Shown in pieces: positions 52,228 through 61,858 of a DNA stretch of 64,000 nucleotides. Numbering within the stretch: position 1 is the stretch's first letter; each line of letters opens with the position of its first letter. The stretch lies in assembly GCA_008729055.1 (NCBI GenBank), contig SDUX01000002.1, positions 4,243,874 through 4,307,873 on the forward strand, given 5' to 3'. The DNA is from Pyropia haitanensis (lineage: Eukaryota; Rhodophyta; Bangiophyceae; Bangiales; Bangiaceae). A program made the translations under genes and the position numbers. The notes below the pieces were generated by a model. The model was not told the origin of the DNA, did no database searches, and was given only the letters and a program-made list of their open reading frames with translations.

Positions 52228-52706
52228 ACGCCTGTACGGGGCTCCTTGGCAGGGTATCCTCCGCTACTTGCGCTCTAGGAGGCTGCCCACGTGTCGGCGG
52301 CGCTGTGCGGTGGCGGACAGGCGTGTGATGGAGCCGCGCCTTGAACTGAGCTATGTGTGCGTGCCTACATGGAGGGGTGGTTCCCTCGCAGCCCACATCG
52401 TGTTGCGTTACCGAGGTGCGACAAGCGATTTCCCACGCTCCATCCCGTTGCCTCTCGGCCACACGCGGTCGTCACCGCGGCCCCCGTGGCAGGGACTCGC
52501 CCGCTCCCCGCGCTCTAGGAAGCTTCCATCCTGTTGGTGGCGCTGTGCGGTGGCGGCAAGGAAGGTGAGGACAATGGGTGTAATGACGCCGCACCTCGGA
52601 CTTTGCTATGTGTTCATGCTTGTGTGTAGGGGTGGTTCCCTTGCAGCTCACATAGTATTGCTTTGCCCCGGTGCGGCGAGCGATTTCCTTCTGTCCTCTG
52701 GCCCAT
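52228..52706. repeat. Diverged tandem duplication, two units of about 240 bp
   Basis: Unit A (about 52228-52460) and unit B (about 52476-52706) share TGGCAGGG, GCGCTCTAGGA, GGCGCTGTGCGGTGGCGG, GGGGTGGTTCCCT and CGAGCGATTTCC-type blocks in the same order, with about 25-30% differences between blocks. Translated in the same plus frame, both give PWQG, RSR, RCAVA, RGGSLAAHIVL and SDF blocks. Confidence 0.8.
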
Positions 52707-53275
52707 TGCCCGTCAATACTCCACGGTCGGCACTCCCCATGCACCCGGCCGTCTGCTCTCCTCTCCCCCGCTGCGACGAGAACCGGATCGCCCTGCGCGC
52801 CAGCGCGGCGCGCCCACCGACCCCACCTGCGGCCTGTCGTTGTACCCACACTTGCCTTCTGCCACGCGTCGCGCACAGCCGCGCAGTCCCTCCTGGTCCT
52901 CGCAGCCTTCAACCCATGGAGCGCCCCGCCTCGCCCGCAACACGGGCACCCACCCTGCATCCGACACTCAGTAAGTGTCTCTGCGCACCCGGCGGGCGTC
53001 TCACGATAGAACAAACTTGCCTCCCGTGGTCGCTGTGACCCAACCCCATTGACCCCCCCTCTATCCCCATCCGCCGTCGCACTCGGCCCGCGTTCCCCGT
53101 GGCGGCTCGCGTCCTGAGGCCCGCTAGCTGTGGGGAGTCTACCGCCGGAGGGCCATACCACGGCCCTCCCTCCTACCCATCTGTGTGCACACACCCCCCC
53201 GGAGTCGCCACGGCGTGGGGTCGAGTCCGCGTGGCCGCAGCGTCGACGCCTCCCCCCCCACCCCTCCCAGCGCAC

Positions 53276-53395
53276 CTCCCTCCAAAGCAGCCCCCCCCAG
53301 AGCAACTCGCCCCACAGCAGCCCCCCCCAGACCAACTCCCCCCACAGCAGCCCCCCCCAAACCAACTCCCCCCACAGCAGCCTCCCCCACGCCCG
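53276..53395. repeat. 30-bp minisatellite, about four copies
   Basis: The unit reads CACAGCAGCCCCCCCCAGAC and then CAACTCCCCC. Copies differ by GAG/GAC/AAA changes before CAACT. In one frame it encodes QQPPPxQLPP repeats. Confidence 0.85.
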
Positions 53396-53402
53396 CCCTT
53401 CC

Positions 53403-54811
53403 CTACAGCCGCGCCTCCGTGCCATTGGTATGGGACAGCGCCCCCCCCCCCGCGCCGTACAGCCGCACCGTCCGCCGCCGGCTGTCAGCCGTGACAAAGA
53501 CGCAAAACTCGGAGAAGGAGGCGACCCCCCGGACGCGCACTAGCGGGGCGGTGAGGTACGCGCCCGCGGGAAGAAGCGTCAGCCGCTGCATCGACACGCC
53601 CGTGCCAAACAGCACGCCGGGCGCGTACATGGCGCCGCCGCCACCACCACCCCCGCCGTCGGTCGTCGGCACGGTGTCGCCGTCGCCGCCGGCGACACGC
53701 TCGCCGTCGCCGCCGTCGCCGCCACCGCCGTCCACCGTGCCGTACACGGTCAGCGTCTCGCCGGCAGATGGGTCGACGGCGCCGTCCCGTCGCCGTCCCC
53801 GCCCGTTGCCACCCCTGCCGCCCCCCCCGCCGCCGCCGCCGCCGCCACCACCCCCTTTGGCAGGCCCACCCGCCGCCGCGGTTGCCGCTGCCACCGCCGC
53901 CGCCGCAGCGTCGGCGACGGGGAATGCGGACGCGCCCCCCCCCCCGGGGGTGCTCCCCCCCCCCCCCCCGGTGGCGCCGACGGCTTGACCACCGTACACC
54001 GGCGTACGCGGTCCCCCCCGTCCCACCCAAACGTGGACCGCGTAGTGGTGGGAAACTCGGCGCCCACCACCGCCGCGGCGATCGTCTCCTCCCACGTGGC
54101 CTTGCCCGGCACGCCGCCGCCGCCGCCGCCGCTGCCGGCGAGGCCGACGCCCGCGCCAACGACCCCGCCCGCCGCGCCACGGAACCGCTTGGTCACCGCC
54201 GCCCCCGTCCAGACGCCGACGAGGCTGCTAAGCGCGAGCGGCGGGCGGGCCTCCCACTCGGCCCCGTCGTCGGCTACCTCCTCCAGCAGCGCCACCCGCC
54301 GGCACCGCCCCTCCGCGTCGTACGCGGCGATGCCGCGGACGCGCTCCGACGCGGACAGCGGCAGCACGTGCTCGACGGCCGACGGGAAGGGCGTGTCGGT
54401 GCCGAGCAGGGCGGGCGCGACGAGCATGGGCGTCTCGGTGGTGAAGGCACCGTCGGCAAAGACGTGAAAGGTGCGCGACTCAAACACCGTCTCGTGCGTC
54501 TCGGTGACGGGGGACGCGCCGCCGCCGCCGCCGTTGGCGGCGTCAGCGCCAGGGAACGTGTAGGTATGGGAGAGGTGGATGGCCACGCCGCCCGTGCGGG
54601 AAATGCGCTCCACCGCCTCCCCGTCGGGCGCGAGCGAGTAAGTGGTGGCGTGCAACAGCGCACCGCCTGTGGGGTTGACGACGAGAGCCTTGCCCCGCCA
54701 CCGCCGCGCGTGGCGGGAGGCGTAGTGCGCCCACGATGGTGACGCGAGGCCTTCAGGGTCACCGCTGCCGCCGTTGCCCCCGCCGCCGCCGCCGCCGCCG
54801 CCGCCCGCCAT
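53403..54811 (-). CDS. DUF3598 lipocalin-like protein (apparent frameshift in a C run)
   Basis: DUF3598 proteins are found in cyanobacteria and photosynthetic eukaryotes; the fold is thought to be lipocalin-like, and a plastid location is likely but unproved here. The N-terminal half (start MAGGGG) reads HYASRHARRWRGKALVVNPT, FESRTFHVFADGAF, then ERVRGIAAYDAEGRCRRVAL, and a second barrel start SLVGVWTGAAVTKRF. It then enters a glycine-rich stretch. At the C15 run on the plus strand (53955-53969) the frame changes. The other frame carries the C-terminal half: GETLTVYGTVDGGG, MYAPGVLFGTGVSMQRLTLL and CVFVTADSRRRTVRLYGAGG, the usual family ending (R-x-x-R-x-Y-x-x-G-x-x). Joined, it would have about 470 residues. 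The break lies in a homopolymer and both halves are conserved, so sequencing error is the simplest explanation. Confidence 0.68.
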
Positions 54812-56169
54812 GGCGACCACAGGGGGTGGGCTCGGCGGCCGCGCTGGCAGAAGGGGGGAGGGGGGAGCTCGGCGGTCGCCCCACAAGGGGAGGACAGGGG
54901 AACGGAAAGGTAGACGGTGGGGGGGGTGGGGAAGAGCCCGGCCGCCCTCGACGGCAAAGCAAAGTGAACTGGCACGACGAGCGCAGCGCGGCGGCGGCGG
55001 CTGGAAGGCCGGCGAGACGGTGGGTTGGACAGAGTAGGGCTGGTCTCGCTACGGGCGACGACCCCCCCGCCCGATTGGTGCGGCGCAGGGTCGCGGGTCG
55101 TGGCGATCCCAATGGATTTCGACCCTGTTAGATTCCACGCGGCGCCGCGCCTCCCCACCCGCCCGACCAACCCCGACCGCACGCGCCCCCCCCTTCTCGA
55201 ACGCAAACCGCGCGCGCCGTTCCGCCGTCCGTCCCACCCCCCCCCCCCCCTGCGCCGTCAGGGCCCCCGCGGCGGGCGTTGCGAGGGTGCGTCCCCCCAC
55301 GCCACGCCTTCCCGCCGCCGTGAATGGCCAGCGGGGGCGGCGGCGGGGGTGGCGGCGGCGATGGCGGCCGCCGTGGGGGGTGGCGGCGGCGGTGGCGGCG
55401 GCGGTGGCGGCGGCGGTGGCGGCGGCAGCTGGGGTGGCGGTCGGTGGCCGCAGGCGGTGCCACCGCTGCCGCCGCCGCCACCACCCGGGCTACGGTGGCC
55501 GCCCGCACGGTGGCGGCGCCCCGGGGGCCAAACCGCCGCGACCAGCGGCCACACCCCACCGGTGGGCCGCCCCCCTTCCCACCCCCCGGCAGCCGTCCCA
55601 GGCGGCGGTGGCCACCGCCCGCCCCCCACAGGGGCCCACTCGACCGCGTGGGGGACGCGGCCGACAATGATGCCGCGGCGGAAGATGATGCCACGGCGGC
55701 GACCGCTGCAGCGGCCGCAGCGGCCGGCCGGCTGGCCGCCCCCCGCGCGCCGCCGACGCGGACGATGCTGCCGCCTGCCACCGCCGGGTGCCGTCCTCCC
55801 GACGCCCCGGCGTGCCACCCGCGCGGCGGCCGCCGCCGGTTGCCACCACCGGCAACCGACGAGTGGACGGAGGGCGAAAACCATCAACGCCATTGGACCC
55901 ATGTGACTCGCCAGCGGAGCTGACCACCCGCTGTTCAACCACCGCGGCCACCGCCGCGCCCGCCACGGCCCGGCAAAACGGGCTCGCTGCCCATGGCCAG
56001 GCGGCACCCCCCCCCCCCCCTGCCTCACGCGACAGCAGCCGCCCGTGCGCCCAACCGCCGCCGGCGCGCCCCCGCGGCGGCTCACCCACGCGACGCCGCC
56101 CCGCCGGCCGGCCACCGGCCACGCCTGCCGCTGCCGACGCGGCGCGACAAGAGGCGCGGCGGCGTGGCC
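54812..56169. other. Upstream region of the DUF3598 gene and 3' flank of the SAYSvFN gene
   Basis: The first 300 bases are the likely DUF3598 promoter side. From 55320 to 55450 there is a GGTGGCGGCGGC-type repeat (12-base unit, about five copies). The remainder is GC-rich, with open frames on both strands lacking any domain. No gene is supported. Confidence 0.4.
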
Positions 56170-56775
56170 CTACCAGCGGGAGGTCAGCAGCTCGCCAAGC
56201 CACGAGCGCCCCTCCCTCCCCCCCACGCCGCCGCCCCCACCGCCGCCCGTCGTGGCCGCGTGGCGCGCCGCCGCCGCGACACGAGCGGCCGCCAGCTGCG
56301 ACGCAAAGCCACCCGGCGCGGAGGCCCCTCCCGCGGCGCCCGGCGGCGGCTCCCCCCCGTGGGCCAAGGCCGAGGCGGGGGTGCCCACCCCCCCGGCGGC
56401 AGCTGGCACCGCCCCCCCCCCCAAGCGCTGGCCGCCGGCCAGTGACGGCGCCCTCCCCCCCCGTCCCCCCCCATCCTCCTCCACCTCTTCCACGTCGTAC
56501 ACGGGCCCCGCGACGCCCGCCGCGGCGGCCACGTCCGCGGCGGTGCGCTCGCCGAGCAGGCGCTCCCCCCCCCGGTTGAACAGCGAGTAGGCCGACAGCG
56601 TCGACGGGGACCGCACCGCCGGTCGCACGCACAGGTGCGCGGCGATGCCCGCCGCGACGGTGCCGGCAAACCACAGCGGCAGCGCGTCGGGGAGGGCGGC
56701 CGCGACGTGGCGGGTGGCGGCGGCGTAGGCGGCGGCCACCGCGACAGCGGCGGCGGCTTGTGTTGAAGAGAACAT
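56170..56775 (-). CDS. SAYSvFN-domain protein, SAYSD1-like
   Basis: SAYSD1 is an ER membrane protein reported to bind ribosomes at the translocon and to help clear stalled, UFMylated ribosomes. This product has 201 residues. The N terminus MFSSTQAAAAVAVAAAYAAA is followed by a hydrophobic span LPLWFAGTVAAGIAAHLCV. The domain core SAYSLFNRGGERLLGERTAA matches the SAYSVFN-x-G-x-x-x-x-x-G-T-x-x-x-E pattern, with L for V. An acidic stretch (VYDVEEVEEDGGG) and a glycine/alanine-rich tail ending LGELLTSRW follow. The chosen ATG directly precedes the membrane part; upstream sequence in frame is unconserved proline/arginine-rich. It is divergent to the mannosidase gene. Confidence 0.75.
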   Translation of the reverse strand: MFSSTQAAAAVAVAAAYAAATRHVAAALPDALPLWFAGTVAAGIAAHLCVRPAVRSPSTLSAYSLFNRGGERLLGERTAADVAAAAGVAGPVYDVEEVEEDGGGRGGRAPSLAGGQRLGGGAVPAAAGGVGTPASALAHGGEPPPGAAGGASAPGGFASQLAAARVAAAARHAATTGGGGGGGVGGREGRSWLGELLTSRW

Positions 56776-57422
56776 GAAGGAGGGAGGGGGGAAGGGGAGG
56801 GCGGCTGGGAGGGGGGAAGGGAGGCGGACGGAGGGGGCAGAGCCGGTGCGACGGGGCGGGGTACGACGGGTGGTGTGGGGAGGAAGACGCCCCACCACCC
56901 CGCTGCTGCCAGCCAGCGCCGCCTCTCCCTCGCTAGTAGGGGCGGACTTGCGCAAAATTTCAGTGGGCGGCCAGGACCGCGATCAAGTCATCTGCTGTGT
57001 CAGCCGTCGCGAGGAGGCATCTTCATCGCGCCGCGTTGAGCCGTGGCGCGTCGCCGCCTGCCGCCGCCCTTCCCCGCGATTCCACAACCGACGGCCGCGC
57101 CGGCCCCGTCCGCGTTCCCCCCCCCCGCCCCACTTTGGTTTCGTCGCGTGCCCGCCGCCGCGGTGCGCGCCGCCGCCGTCGCCACCGACACACGTGCGCT
57201 CGCCGCCACGGGCGGCGCCGCGCCCGTCGCTCGCCGTCGTCGACCGGCGGGCCGCCCTCTGCGGTGCCGTCGCGGGCGCCCGCCGCCGACGCCGGCGCCA
57301 CGACGGCCGCGCCACCGCCACAGCGGCACTGCCGCCGTCCACAATCACAACCCCCCCCCTCCCCTCTCCCCCTTTCTGCACCAGCCGTGGTGGCCTGTCC
57401 ATGGGGTGACTGCGGCGGCACG
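56776..57422. promoter_or_regulatory. Shared upstream region of SAYSD1-like and EDEM2-like genes
   Basis: Only 647 bases separate the divergent start codons, making a bidirectional promoter likely. The side next to the minus gene is purine-rich (GGAGGGAGGGGGGAAGGG on the plus strand, so CT-rich as a leader). The other side is CT-rich on the plus strand (CCCCCCCTCCCCTCTCCCCC). One ATG followed by GGG TGA shortly before the mannosidase start could be a two-codon upstream frame. Confidence 0.45.
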
Positions 57423-60400
57423 ATGCAGCCGGCGGGTGGCCCCAACTATCCGCGGCACGGGCGCGGTGCATCGCTTGCCGCGACGCCCCTCCCCTGTGGG
57501 CGCGTCGCCCGCCACCGGTCGGCGGCGCGTCGGTGGATGGTGGCGCCTGCGCCACTGTCGGTGGTGGTGGCGGTGCTGCTGCTGCTGCTGCTGGCGGTGG
57601 GGTTGTCTCCCCGTGGGGTGTCGGCCGCGTCACCCTCCATCGACGCGTGCAGCGTGACGGCGGCCGACTTGGCGGCCCTCCGTGGCGGCGTGCGGTCCTC
57701 GTTTTGGCACGCCTACGGCGCGTACACCACCCACGGCCTGCCCGCCGACGACCTGCTGCCGCTGTCGTGTGCGGGCACCAACGCGTCGTTTGGGGGCATG
57801 GCGCTGACGCTCATCGACGCGATGGACACGCTCGCCGTCCTCGGCGAGTGGCGCGCCTTTGTCTCCGCCGCCCGCTACGTGCAGACGCACGTCTCGTGGG
57901 CGGCGGTCAACGCGACGGTGAGCGTCTTTGAGGTGAACATCCGCGCGCTCGGCGGCCTCCTGTCGGCACACCAGCTGCTGACCGAGGCGGCCGCCGACGC
58001 GGGGTGGGTGCCCGCCGAGTGGTACCCCGACTATGACGGCGGGCTGCTGCGGCTGGCGGCGGGGCTGGGCGACCGGCTGGTCGTGGCGTTTGACACGCGG
58101 ACGGGGGTGCCGATTGGGAGCTTGTCGCCGGTGCGGGGGGTCGCGCCAGGGGAGACGACCGAGGCGAGCGTCGCGGGGGGGGGGACGTACGTCCTCGAGA
58201 TGGGCACCCTCAGCCGGTTGACGGGGGATGGGCGCTACGGGCGGGCGGCGGTGCGGTCGGCGCTGGCCATTTTTGGCATGCGCGCGTGGACGGGGCTGGT
58301 ACGTGCCGGGTGGGGGTTGGGGCGGTCGCTGCGTTCTGGTTTGGAGGGCCTTGTGGAGGGGGAGGGGAGGGAGGGAGAACGGAGCGGGGATGTTTTGGCT
58401 GCCGGCATGCTCGGAGGTAGTTGCCTGCATCGTTGGACATGTGTCACCCTCCTTCGCTTTGCTCGCCGTCACACTGACGTTTGTGTTTGTTGTCGTGAGT
58501 GTGCTTTCTTGGTGCTGTGTCTGCGCGTCTGTTTTCTTTTCCCATGGGTGCCGCCGCGTGGCCGTCCCCGCGTCCATCCCCCCCGCTTCTCTTCACCAAC
58601 CGCTGCATCCCCACTTTCCGTGGGCCTCTTCCCCAGGTGGGCAACCACCTGGACACCAACACTGGCGACTGGACGGCGTCTGCATCTGGCGTTGGTGCCC
58701 TCTCTGACTCCTACGTCGAGTACCTCCTGAAAGGCTACATCCTGACTTCGTACCCACCCCTGCTGAACGCGTTTCGTGTCACCTACCGTGCCATCCGCAA
58801 GCACATTGCCCGTCCGCCAGCGCTGCTCGATGCCCTCATGTACACGGGCGCGCCGACGACACTGGTACAGTCCTCCCTGGCCGCTTTTTTCCCCGGTCTG
58901 CAGCTGCTGGCTGGCGACGCGCTGCCCGCGCTCGTTTCCCTCCGCGCCATCGCGGCGGTGTTCCGCAAGGGCGGCTGCCTCCCTGAGGGCTTCCACATCC
59001 CCACCCAGCGCCCGGCCGGGTGGGCCGCCAACTGGCCGCTGCGGCCCGAGGCGGCCGAGTCGGCCTTCCTCGCGCACTGGGCGTCGGGGGGGGCGGCGAC
59101 CGAGTGGGTCACCTGGGGCCGCGAGCTCCTCGGCGTCCTCGACCGCACCGCACGGGTGCCCTGCGGCTACGCGCGCGTCGCCGACTGCCGGACGGGGGAG
59201 TTGGAGGATGGGATGGACAGCTTTCTCCTCTCCGAGACGTTCAAGTACCTCTATCTACTCTTTGATGAGGGGCACTGGCTGCGGCGGGGGACGTTTGTGT
59301 TCACCACCGAGGCGCACCCGCTGTGGATTCCGCCAGTGTGGAGCTTAGAGGGGAACGTACACTGGCCCGACGGCGGGGAGGCCGATGGGGGTGGAACCGC
59401 GCCGCCGCAGTCGTCCCCGGCGGCCGACACGACCGCCAAACCCGATGACACTGGGGAGCCACGGTCGTCAGCGGCGGCGGCAACGGCGGCGGCAACGGCG
59501 GCGGCAACGGCGGCGGCATCGTCGGCAGCAACGGCGGCGGCAACTAGGGATGAAATGGGGGCGGCCACGGGGGAGGCAACGAGGGAGGTAACGGCGAAGG
59601 TAACGGCGGCGGCAACGGAGGCGGCGGCGGCCGCAGAGGACACTGGCACAGCCGAGCCAGGAACGCGCCGCAGGTGGCTCCGGCGGCGGCGTCCGGTGCC
59701 GGACGCGCCAGGCGAGCAGCCGTCCCCAGACCTCGCAACGAGCGCGCCGCCCCCAGAGCGGGCGACAGGCGCCCCCCCGCCCATGACGCTCCGCCCCCTC
59801 CCCCCCCCACCTGCTCGCGTCGTGGCCCGCTGGCGCCCACCCCCCCCCCCGACGTGTACAGCGCGCCGCCGCCGCCGCTGACGCTCTTCCCCAACAAGTG
59901 CGCGCTGCCGCCGCGCCTCCGCGCGTCGGCGCTGTCGGGGTGCGGCTTTGGCAGCCCCGGCGCCGACGCGATGCCCGTGCCGCCCGCGTCGGCGCTGGCC
60001 GTGCCGCCGCTGCCGGTCGCCGTGTTGTCGGTGCTGCGCGCGCTCGGCCGCCCCGTGTCGGTGGGGGAGGTGGTGACCACCCCGGGGGGGGCACGCTGGC
60101 GCCTCGTCTACGCGTCGTCTGCGGACAGCGGCCACGTGGTCGTCGACCGCCTGGACGACGACGAGGCGGTGAGCGACTACCCGCTACCGCCAGTCGTGAC
60201 GCGGGCGGCGGCGGAAAGGGCGGCGGCCGAGGGGAAGGGGGGGGGCGCGCGCCGGGCGGCGCGGCGTAGGCGACGGAACCGGGCGGCCGGGTGGGGGGAG
60301 CCGCACCGCCCGCCACAGCGGAAGCCGCCACGTGCCGCCGCCGTGACAAAGGAGGGGGTGGGCATCGTGGATGGTGGCCCGTGCTCAGCGAGGGAGGGGG

Positions 60401-60459
60401 GGTGCGCCTGCCCGCGGATAGACTCGTGGCGGCTTGCGCTGGGCATCCCGGCTGCATGA
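57423..60459 (+). CDS. EDEM2-like alpha-mannosidase (GH47), two exons plus apparent frameshift
   Basis: EDEM proteins trim mannose from misfolded glycoproteins in the ER, marking them for degradation. Exon 1 ends at 58298 (RAWTGL) with donor GTACGT. A 338-base intron follows, and exon 2 starts at 58637 (VGNHLDTNTGDW), exactly at a conserved GLVGNH site. The signal peptide or anchor is VVVAVLLLLLLAVGLSP. GH47 landmarks are FWHAYGAYTTHGLPADDLLP, LTLIDAMDTLAVLGEW, the acid VFEVNIRALGGLLSAH, EMGTLSRLTGDGRYG, GALSDSYVEYLLKG, PLRPEAAESAF, SFLLSETFKYLYLLFDEGHW and the calcium threonine TTEAHPL. After an alanine-rich insert the frame breaks at a C11 run (59840-59850). The adjacent frame continues with DVYSAPPPPLTLFPNKCALP to the stop. 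The wording NTEAHP/TTEAHPL is closest to EDEM2. An alternative start is 57537. Confidence 0.88.
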
Positions 60460-61027
60460 CCGCGCAAGGCATTGGCGAAGAATGGGGAGAAGGGGATGGG
60501 GCGGGGGAGGGGCGCCACCCCCGCCGCCGGCAACCACAACCACTCCCTTTTGCATGCGCTCCGCTCCCCCACCCGCACAAGGGGGCGACCGTGAGGGAAT
60601 CACCGCCGCACGCGGGGTAACGACGGCCGGTCACCGAGCGTGCCGTCCTCGCCCGCGCCACGACGGGTTCCGGCTGCTGGCCGCCGGCCCGGCCGGCGGG
60701 GCACGCTCCCCCCCCGCGCGGCGCCACGCGGCCGCGGCCGCACCCGCCGACGCGGCGGGGCGGCCGCTGCCCCCTACAAGGTGCGCGACGGACGCTCCCG
60801 TCCTCTCCCCTCTAGCTCCCCCTGTGGCAGTCGGCAGCGGCGGCGGCGACGGGCGGCAGAAGCCCGTGCCATTCCCCGCACGGGCGCCCTCATCATCTGT
60901 ACTCTCTCCCGCCCACACCCCCTTCATGCTCCCCGCACTCCTCGCCCCTTGCTTCCGATCCCCCGCCGCCCCGTCGTCCCCCCCCCGACTCAGCCGTCCC
61001 CCGCCGCCCCGTCGTCCCCCCCCCGAC
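60460..61027. other. Convergent region between EDEM2-like and pICln genes
   Basis: GC-rich 3' flanks of both genes. No gene is supported. It ends in the tandem duplication listed next. Confidence 0.4.
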
Positions 61028-61034
61028 TCAGCCG
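60961..61034. repeat. Exact tandem duplication of a 37-base unit at the pICln stop codon
   Basis: The unit CCGCCGCCCCGTCGTCCCCC...CTCAGCCGTCCC occurs twice head-to-tail. The right copy contains the pICln stop codon (TCA on the plus strand) and the last codons; the left copy lies in the 3' UTR. Confidence 0.85.
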
Positions 61035-61858
61035 TCCCCCGCCTCGTCCGCGTCTTCAAACTGCGCCACGGTGGCGGCGGACAGGGTGACGCCGCCTAGC
61101 GTGGGCGCCAGCCCGTCGACGCCGCCGCCGCCCGCCGCAGCGGGCGGCGCGTGGCCATTGCCGCCCGCGCCTGCCGCGCCCTCCCCCGCGGGGGCGGTGA
61201 AGAAGTCTCCCCCCCAGCCGCCATCCCCGTCGTCACTGCTGCCGCCGCCGCCGCCACCACCAGCGGCGTCGTCGGCGTCCGCGTCGGCCGCAAACGCCAC
61301 ACTCGCCGCGGCACTAACGGCTGCAAAGAGGGCGTCGAGGCCACTCGCGGGCTCGGCACGAGTGGTGCCGCCGCCGCCGCCGCCGCTGCCGCCGCCACCG
61401 CCGCCGCCGCCGTCGTCGTCGTCGCCGTCGTCGCCGTCGTCGTTGTGGTTGTCCTCCATGTCGGCGTCTACCACTAGGCGCACCTCCCCCCCGCCCGGAA
61501 GCTCCGCCCCCGCGGAGGCGTCCCCTCCCCCCTCGGCCTCCCCATCAAGTTGCACGTACAGGCATGGGTGGGGAAACACAGACGTGTCCCGGCAGACCGC
61601 GTGGAGGATGAGGGACGTCATGGGGATGACTGCTGGGGGGACGGAGGGGGGGAGAGGACCCTCTGGTGGGGGGACCGCCGCAGCGGCCGCATCGCGGCTG
61701 CCGCCCGCGGGCGCGCCGCCGGCAAAAAAGGACAGCGCCGCGGCGGTGACCGTCAGGCCGCCGGTGGTGCCGTCGGGGGTGTGGGGAAAGCCATACGCGC
61801 GGATGCCCGTACTGGCGTGAAAGAGGGGAGGAGAAAGGGGGGAGGAGGGGCGAGCCAT
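61028..61858 (-). CDS. CLNS1A: pICln, methylosome and snRNP assembly chaperone
   Basis: pICln holds Sm proteins for PRMT5-dependent methylation and hands them on for snRNP assembly. The product has 276 residues in one exon. The PH-like domain is split by inserts: GGLTVTAAALSFFAGG corresponds to the strand pair before the loop, then MTSLILHAVCRDTSVFPHPC and LYVQLDGEAEGG, which closely match the animal ISLHAVSRDLxxYPxxxLYV block, and EVRLVVDADMED. An acidic loop (DDGDDGDDDDGG) follows, then GLDALFAAVSAAASVAF, the helix equivalent to LxAMFxAMxxC. The protein ends with TVAQFEDADEAGDG, the conserved acidic C-terminal motif that contacts PRMT5 partners. The chosen ATG leads into MARPSSPLSPPLFHAS; the frame is open 54 codons further upstream. 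Confidence 0.88.
   Translation of the reverse strand: MARPSSPLSPPLFHASTGIRAYGFPHTPDGTTGGLTVTAAALSFFAGGAPAGGSRDAAAAAVPPPEGPLPPSVPPAVIPMTSLILHAVCRDTSVFPHPCLYVQLDGEAEGGGDASAGAELPGGGEVRLVVDADMEDNHNDDGDDGDDDDGGGGGGGGSGGGGGGTTRAEPASGLDALFAAVSAAASVAFAADADADDAAGGGGGGGSSDDGDGGWGGDFFTAPAGEGAAGAGGNGHAPPAAAGGGGVDGLAPTLGGVTLSAATVAQFEDADEAGDG

Larger units (their letters stand above)
52121..53402. other. RPB1 3' flank, no gene supported
   Basis: It contains a tandem duplication and a minisatellite, listed separately. Both strands carry open frames over the duplicated part. One plus frame gives repeated RGGSLAAHIVL and the minus frame gives repeated CRHRTAPPT, so neither can be preferred. No conserved domain was seen. 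Confidence 0.4.

Noticed and set aside
53276..53395. QQPPPxQLPP repeat as a CTD-like or prolamin-like protein
   Set aside because: It is a 30-bp minisatellite with length variation, no start context and no conserved flanks; listed as a repeat instead.
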